Source: Acutalibacter sp.
GTDB lineage: Bacteria > Bacillota > Clostridia > Oscillospirales > Acutalibacteraceae
Length of the DNA: 10,551 nucleotides
Direction of reading: 5' to 3'
Assembly (NCBI GenBank): GCA_022801475.1
Contig: JAAWSH010000031.1
Location: forward strand, 1-10,551
The stretch's first letter is position 1. Each line of letters begins with the position of its first letter. Shown here piece after piece: positions 7,381 to 10,551 of the stretch. The notes below the pieces were generated by a model. It worked only from the letters and a program-made list of their open reading frames with translations. It was not told the DNA's origin and ran no database searches. Both the position numbers and the translations under genes were made by a program.

Positions 7381-8630
7381 GAGACAGACTTCGCCAGGAC
7401 GCGGACGCCATTATTTCCGCCAGCATCCGGGGGGTTTTACCCGACCAGGCCGTGGCCCGGGCCCTGGAGAGCTTCCACCCGGGAAAGGGCAGGATCCGGC
7501 TGGTCTCTGTGGGCAAGGCGGGGTGGCAGATGGCAAAGGCCGCCCTAGAGGCTCTGGAATCCACCCCCTATCAGGTAGAAACCGGGATCGTGATTACCAA
7601 GTACCACCATGTCAAAAGCCCGCTCCCAGGGCTCCTCTGCCTAGAGGCCGGGCACCCGGTGCCAGATGAAAACAGCTTTGCCGCCACAGAGCGGGCCTTG
7701 GCCCTGGTGCGCGGCCTGGGGCCAGAGGACACCGTACTGTTTCTGCTGTCTGGGGGCGGCAGCGCCCTGTTTGAACAGCCCCTGGTTCCCGGGGAGGAAC
7801 TGCAAGACATCACTGCCCAGCTGCTGGCCTGCGGCGCGGACATTGTGGAGATAAACACCCTGCGCAAGCGCCTTTCTGGGGTAAAAGGGGGACGCTTTGC
7901 CCAGGCCTGCGCCCCGGCCCGGTTGTTCAGCGTGGTCCTTAGCGATATTCTGGGCGACCCCCTAGACATGATTGCCAGCGGGCCCGCCTACCCAGACCGT
8001 TCCACCCGGGAACAAGCCCGCGCCATTGCAAAAAAATATGGCCTTAGGCTCTCTTCCGCCGCCTGGGCGCTGTTGGACCAGGAAACCCCAAAGACCCTGG
8101 ACAATGTGTCCACCCAAATTACCGGCAGCGTCCGGCAGCTGTGCGCCGCAGCGGCAGAGGCCTGCGCCCAACTGGGTTACCGGACCTTTCTGCTCACCGA
8201 CCAGCTGAGCTGCCAGGCCAGAGAGGCAGGCAGCTTTTTGGCCAATATTCTACACACCCATGGAGGAGATGGAGAGAACTGGGCCTTCATCGCAGGAGGC
8301 GAGACTGTGGTTCGCCTTATCGGCAAGGGTCTGGGCGGGCGAAACCAAGAGCTGGCCCTAGCCGCGGCAGAGGGCATTCATGGGCTGGCAGGCGCGGCGG
8401 TATTCTCGGTGGGCAGCGACGGCACAGACGGTCCCACCGACGCGGCCGGGGGCTATGTAGACTTTGGCTCTGCGGCCCAGCTGGCGGCAAAAGGGCTTTC
8501 CATCCCCCAGGTGCTACAAGAAAATGACGCCTACCATGCCCTACAGGCCATTGGCGGCCTGATCTTTACCGGGGCCACGGGCACCAATGTAAACGACGTA
8601 GCTGTGGGGCTGTTTCGAAAGGAAATTTAA
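7377..8630 (+). CDS. Glycerate 2-kinase (MOFRL family, GckA/TtuD type)
   Basis: The start is ATG 7377, overlapping the upstream TGA as ATGA, with Shine-Dalgarno gggggaggt at 7362-7370. An in-frame ATG at 7353 lies before that ribosome site and is less likely. The 417-residue product has the DUF4147 N-terminal domain (VGKAGWQMAKAA; FLLSGGGSAL with S125-GGG-S129) and the C-terminal MOFRL domain (GGET 307-310; GGRNQELAL from residue 320; GSDGTDGPTDAAGG). Members phosphorylate D-glycerate at O2 with ATP, giving 2-phosphoglycerate for glycolysis. It is full length with no lesion. Its position directly after a tartronate-semialdehyde-reductase-like gene supports glycerate as substrate, since that reductase makes D-glycerate. 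It is the last gene of the operon and is followed 10 nt later by a strong terminator hairpin. Confidence 0.92.
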   Translation: MRDRLRQDADAIISASIRGVLPDQAVARALESFHPGKGRIRLVSVGKAGWQMAKAALEALESTPYQVETGIVITKYHHVKSPLPGLLCLEAGHPVPDENSFAATERALALVRGLGPEDTVLFLLSGGGSALFEQPLVPGEELQDITAQLLACGADIVEINTLRKRLSGVKGGRFAQACAPARLFSVVLSDILGDPLDMIASGPAYPDRSTREQARAIAKKYGLRLSSAAWALLDQETPKTLDNVSTQITGSVRQLCAAAAEACAQLGYRTFLLTDQLSCQAREAGSFLANILHTHGGDGENWAFIAGGETVVRLIGKGLGGRNQELALAAAEGIHGLAGAAVFSVGSDGTDGPTDAAGGYVDFGSAAQLAAKGLSIPQVLQENDAYHALQAIGGLIFTGATGTNVNDVAVGLFRKEI

Positions 8631-8640
8631 AAAAACGGAA

Positions 8641-8707
8641 ACGCCGTGTTTTTGGCCATAAGAGAAGAGGCTATCTCTTGGGTCAAAAACACGGCGTGTT
8701 CTTTTTT
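8641..8707 (+). terminator. Rho-independent, probably bidirectional, terminator after glycerate kinase
   Basis: A perfect 14-bp stem pairs 8641-8654 with 8684-8697. It continues inward through a G-U and two G-C pairs, a small bulge, and a further 6-bp stem (8660-8665 with 8674-8679) around an 8-base loop. A T-rich tail follows (8699-8707, including six T). On the other strand the hairpin is followed by T-rich sequence complementary to 8629-8635, so it can also stop transcription arriving from the convergent MFS gene. Confidence 0.85.
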
Positions 8708-8716
8708 CAAACCAGC

Positions 8717-8854
8717 CCTAGAGTCTGTTTTCAGCGGAAACGGCGGTTTTGGTGCCTGGAAAGGCGGCAAGCCTTTCTTGCGGTTTTTTCCTTGGAATCT
8801 CCTGGTTCCTGGCCAATCCCCCCGCATTTCTCCGGTTTTCAAACAGACTCTAGG
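8717..8854. repeat. 138-bp segment with perfect 14-bp terminal inverted repeats (MITE-like or structured intergenic element)
   Basis: The left arm cctagagtctgttt (8717-8730) and right arm aaacagactctagg (8841-8854) are exact reverse complements, 110 nt apart. Both ends are flanked by the direct repeat CAGC (8713-8716 and 8855-8858), which could be a 4-bp target duplication but may be chance. The interior holds a hairpin (8759-8777) and no ORF I would support. The right arm contains the MFS stop codon (TAG, complement of 8850-8852). A non-autonomous mobile element is one reading; a long-range terminator or RNA structure is the other. Confidence 0.5.
8759..8789 (+). terminator. Possible second terminator hairpin inside the inverted-repeat segment
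   Basis: A 7-bp stem (gaaaggc 8759-8765, gcctttc 8771-8777) has a 5-base loop and is followed, after 6 nt, by six T (8784-8789). The gap between stem and T-run makes it weaker than the 8641-8707 hairpin. Confidence 0.3.
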
Positions 8855-10094
8855 CAGCGGGACTCTCTTTTTTCCCTTTGGTTCGAAAGGAGGCTACAAA
8901 CACAGCCATACTGGCAAGGTATATCGCCATCACTGCCAGATAGAATGGTTTGGCCCCAATGGCGTCGAACACCACGCCGCCCATAAGGTTTCCCAAAATG
9001 CCCGCCACCGAGGCCACAGACGTAAAAAACGCCTGGGCGCTGGCCTTTAGATGGGCGGGGGCCAGCTCATACACATAGTTTAGAGAGGAGCCCAAAAACA
9101 GGCCGTTCCCCAGACCATAGAAGGCCGAGAACACCACCATGGCTGGCAGGGAATTGGCAATGAGCCCCAGCCCCAGGCACTCCACCGCCATAAAAAACGC
9201 GGCCCCCAACACCAGCACCCGCAAAGGCAGCCGCCGCCGCAGCCGGACCATCAGCAGCAGAAAAGGCACTTCCATAAGGGCCCGAACCGCCAAAAGCACC
9301 CCGTACTGCTGGGAGTCCACCCCGATGCTGTTCATAAAGTAGGGGATAAAATTGCCCTCGCAGGCATTGGCAATATAAAACAAAAAGCCAAACACTAAAA
9401 AGGCCACATAGGCCTGGTTTTGAAAGAGCTCCCCCAGGTTGAGGGAGTTCTTTTTTTCCGGCCCCTCCCCCGGCTTTTCAGGCTTTTTCGCCGCGGGCTC
9501 CCGGGCAAAAAAGGTAAGTACCACAGGAATCAGCATAAAAAGTCCTGTTATCCAAAAGGTATGCTCCACCCCCAGGCTGGGCAGCCAGGCAGAAATGGCA
9601 AAGCTTCCGATCATAAAGAGAATCGACCCCACACTGCGCAGCATACCAAAGTTCAGCCGCAGCTCGTTGCAGTTGCGCACCAGAATATTTTCGGCAAAGG
9701 GGGACATGGAGGCCCGGAAGAAATTGATGGCTGGGAAATAGCAAAGCAGCAGCATATGGGAGAACGCCAGCTCTGTGGGGATCAGGGGAACCAGGGCGTA
9801 TAACCCCGCGCCCCCCAGCAGCACAGTAATCAGCACCTTACGCAAAGATCCCAGCTTGTCGCTGGCCATGCCCCAGAAGGAGACCGAGGCAATGGCCACC
9901 CCAGAGGAGACCGCGTTTAGTATGCCGATGGACGAGGCGGAAAAGCCGATGGTCTGTAGGTAAACGGTCTGGTAGCATCCAAAGGACCAGGCAAACCAGA
10001 AAATGCCGTTGACCCCAGCCAAGATGAGAGCCTGGCGGCCTGTGGAGTCCAAAGCAGCGGCAGCCCGGAGGAAAGAAAAATTTTTCATAAGCAA
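8850..10094 (-). CDS. Major facilitator superfamily transporter (MFS_1-like / LacY-type sugar or nucleoside permease)
   Basis: This 414-residue integral membrane protein has about twelve hydrophobic helices in two halves. They are joined by a charged cytoplasmic loop rich in K, E, P and G (residues about 197-222). A motif-A-like loop between helices 2 and 3 reads GMASDKLGSLRKV (residues 75-87). The overall layout and the phrases GVNGIFWFAWSFGCYQTVYLQTIG and APAHLKASAQAFFTSV fit the LacY/nucleoside-symporter-like MFS group (PF12832-type), but the substrate cannot be inferred. TTG 10094 is preferred: gaggag (complement of 10102-10107) sits 7 nt upstream. The alternative ATG at 10088 would have a 13-nt spacing. 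The gene is intact, transcribed towards the operon from its own promoter, and ends within the inverted-repeat arm at 8850. A link to the neighbouring catabolic genes is possible but unproven. Confidence 0.88.
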   Translation of the reverse strand: MLMKNFSFLRAAAALDSTGRQALILAGVNGIFWFAWSFGCYQTVYLQTIGFSASSIGILNAVSSGVAIASVSFWGMASDKLGSLRKVLITVLLGGAGLYALVPLIPTELAFSHMLLLCYFPAINFFRASMSPFAENILVRNCNELRLNFGMLRSVGSILFMIGSFAISAWLPSLGVEHTFWITGLFMLIPVVLTFFAREPAAKKPEKPGEGPEKKNSLNLGELFQNQAYVAFLVFGFLFYIANACEGNFIPYFMNSIGVDSQQYGVLLAVRALMEVPFLLLMVRLRRRLPLRVLVLGAAFFMAVECLGLGLIANSLPAMVVFSAFYGLGNGLFLGSSLNYVYELAPAHLKASAQAFFTSVASVAGILGNLMGGVVFDAIGAKPFYLAVMAIYLASMAVFVASFRTKGKKESPAA

Positions 10095-10101
10095 ATGCTA
10101 T

Positions 10102-10107
10102 CTCCTC
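10102..10107 (-). promoter_or_regulatory. Ribosome binding site selecting the TTG start of the MFS gene
   Basis: On the - strand gaggag is followed by 7 nt and then TTG (10094-10092). The nearby ATG (10088-10086) is 13 nt away, too far for best spacing, so the non-ATG start is favoured. Confidence 0.6.
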
Positions 10108-10132
10108 TGTATTCAATAACAGGTCAAAGAAA

Positions 10133-10160
10133 ATTATATCCGCTTGGGGCCACATGTCAA
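10133..10160 (-). promoter_or_regulatory. Sigma-A promoter of the MFS gene
   Basis: On the - strand the exact consensus -35 TTGACA (complement of 10155-10160) and exact -10 TATAAT (complement of 10133-10138) are separated by 16 nt. Transcription would begin near 10126, giving a leader of about 30 nt that carries the ribosome site. Two perfect hexamers suggest high basal strength, so regulation, if any, would probably be by repression. Confidence 0.88.
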
Positions 10161-10176
10161 TACCTGGGGGCAAAAT

Positions 10177-10214
10177 AATTCTACAGAATTTTCAGCCGGA
10201 CAAAAAGTTCTGTA
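10177..10214. promoter_or_regulatory. Operator-like palindromes just upstream of the MFS promoter
   Basis: Two nested symmetric sequences lie upstream of the -35 hexamer. One is aattct-ac-agaatt (10177-10190). The other is a 7-bp inverted repeat, tacagaa (10182-10188) with ttctgta (10208-10214). The word aagttctgt recurs at 10205-10213 and 10311-10319. They could bind a regulator, but no protein is identified and AT-rich palindromes can arise by chance. Confidence 0.3.
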
Positions 10215-10222
10215 AAATACCA

Positions 10223-10272
10223 GGGGAACCCAGCAAATTTGGCGTCAGCCGCCCTCCTTCGCCTGGTTCCCC
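10223..10272 (-). terminator. Probable terminator of the upstream - strand membrane-protein gene
   Basis: On the - strand an 8-bp stem (ggggaacc, complement of 10265-10272, with ggttcccc, complement of 10223-10230) continues after one mismatch through about six further pairs including G-U. It encloses a roughly 20-nt loop with its own small GC stem. The tract after it (tggtatttta) is only partly T-rich, so termination may be weak. It lies 47 nt after the stop of the gene ending at 10319. A separate perfect palindrome, attctagaat, lies at 10286-10295. Confidence 0.45.
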
Positions 10273-10318
10273 AGAAACACACTTTATTCTAGAATTTCTC
10301 CATATTGGTCAAGTTCTG

Positions 10319-10551
10319 TCATTTGGGGCCGTGTGTATTTTCCATCTCCCGCCAGTGCCCCAGATGAATGCCAATATGCCCCACCCCCAGCACCAGGGCA
10401 GAAAGCACCATCCAAATCACCCGGCCATATATGCCCAGCAGCAGAAAGGCCCCCACGGGCAGGGCTGCCCCCGCCACGGGTATTCCCAGAAAACTGCTAT
10501 AAAAGTCCGCCTGCCTCCGTGGGCCTTTAAAATACCGCAGCCACCACAGCT
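10319..10551 (-). CDS. Small integral membrane protein of unknown function, C-terminal part only
   Basis: On the - strand the frame is open from the right edge of the window to TGA (complement of 10319-10321), giving 76 visible residues; the start lies outside. The visible part has a basic, aromatic segment (LWWLRYFKGPRRQADFY), then two hydrophobic stretches (visible residues about 20-41 and 43-64) and a short hydrophilic tail containing HLGHWREMENTHGPK. The hydrophobic pattern, basic loop and clean stop support a real gene over the antisense frame through the same bases. I do not recognise the family with certainty. It lies upstream of the MFS gene on the same strand, but a probable terminator and a strong promoter separate them, so it is likely a separate transcription unit. 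Confidence 0.65.
   Translation of the reverse strand, partial: LWWLRYFKGPRRQADFYSSFLGIPVAGAALPVGAFLLLGIYGRVIWMVLSALVLGVGHIGIHLGHWREMENTHGPK

Noticed and set aside
8850..8986. + strand ORFs crossing the terminator and inverted-repeat region
   Set aside because: They read through hairpins and the antisense of the MFS gene and have no recognisable features.
10333..10530. A + strand open frame at the right edge
   Set aside because: It is proline-rich with no domain features; the opposite strand encodes a typical membrane-protein C-terminus over the same bases.

Overview
The window is GC-rich and gene-dense. It looks like the chromosome (or a metagenomic contig) of a gut-type Clostridia/Oscillospiraceae bacterium. 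This rests on the gene content: an LplA/LplB/YtcP-type sugar ABC importer without its own ATPase, a GHL6-like glycosidase, a MOFRL glycerate kinase, Shine-Dalgarno-led genes and a consensus sigma-A promoter. The taxonomic assignment is inference.

Positions 1-8630 read as one + strand catabolic operon. Its order is: a glycoside-hydrolase-like protein whose 5' end lies outside the window; an extracellular solute-binding lipoprotein; two CUT1-type permeases; a metallo-beta-lactamase-fold hydrolase; a TIM-barrel sugar-phosphate isomerase/epimerase fused to a tartronate-semialdehyde-reductase-like dehydrogenase; and a glycerate 2-kinase. Together they suggest glycan or sugar-derivative import, hydrolysis/isomerisation, reduction to D-glycerate and phosphorylation to 2-phosphoglycerate.

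The main observation is that this operon appears broken at four independent places. The glycosidase has a frameshift near 788 that removing one T repairs. The binding protein has an in-frame TAA at 1985-1987. The first permease has a one-base deletion near 4115 that destroys its last membrane helix. An in-frame deletion near 6560 joins a truncated isomerase to a dehydrogenase that has lost its GxGxxG NAD-binding start. The second permease, the MBL hydrolase and the glycerate kinase still read as full-length proteins. Either the operon is decaying, or part of the damage is sequence error; the nonsense codon and the large deletion are harder to explain as error.

Positions 8631-8849 separate convergent genes. 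They hold a strong, probably bidirectional terminator hairpin and a 138-bp segment bounded by perfect 14-bp inverted repeats, whose right end contains the stop codon of the next gene. Positions 8850-10094 (- strand) encode an intact MFS transporter with a consensus promoter at 10133-10160. At the right edge (10319-10551, - strand) lies the C-terminal part of a small membrane protein. The 10095-10318 gap holds the promoter, operator-like palindromes and a probable terminator. No rRNA, tRNA, CRISPR array or transposase gene was seen.
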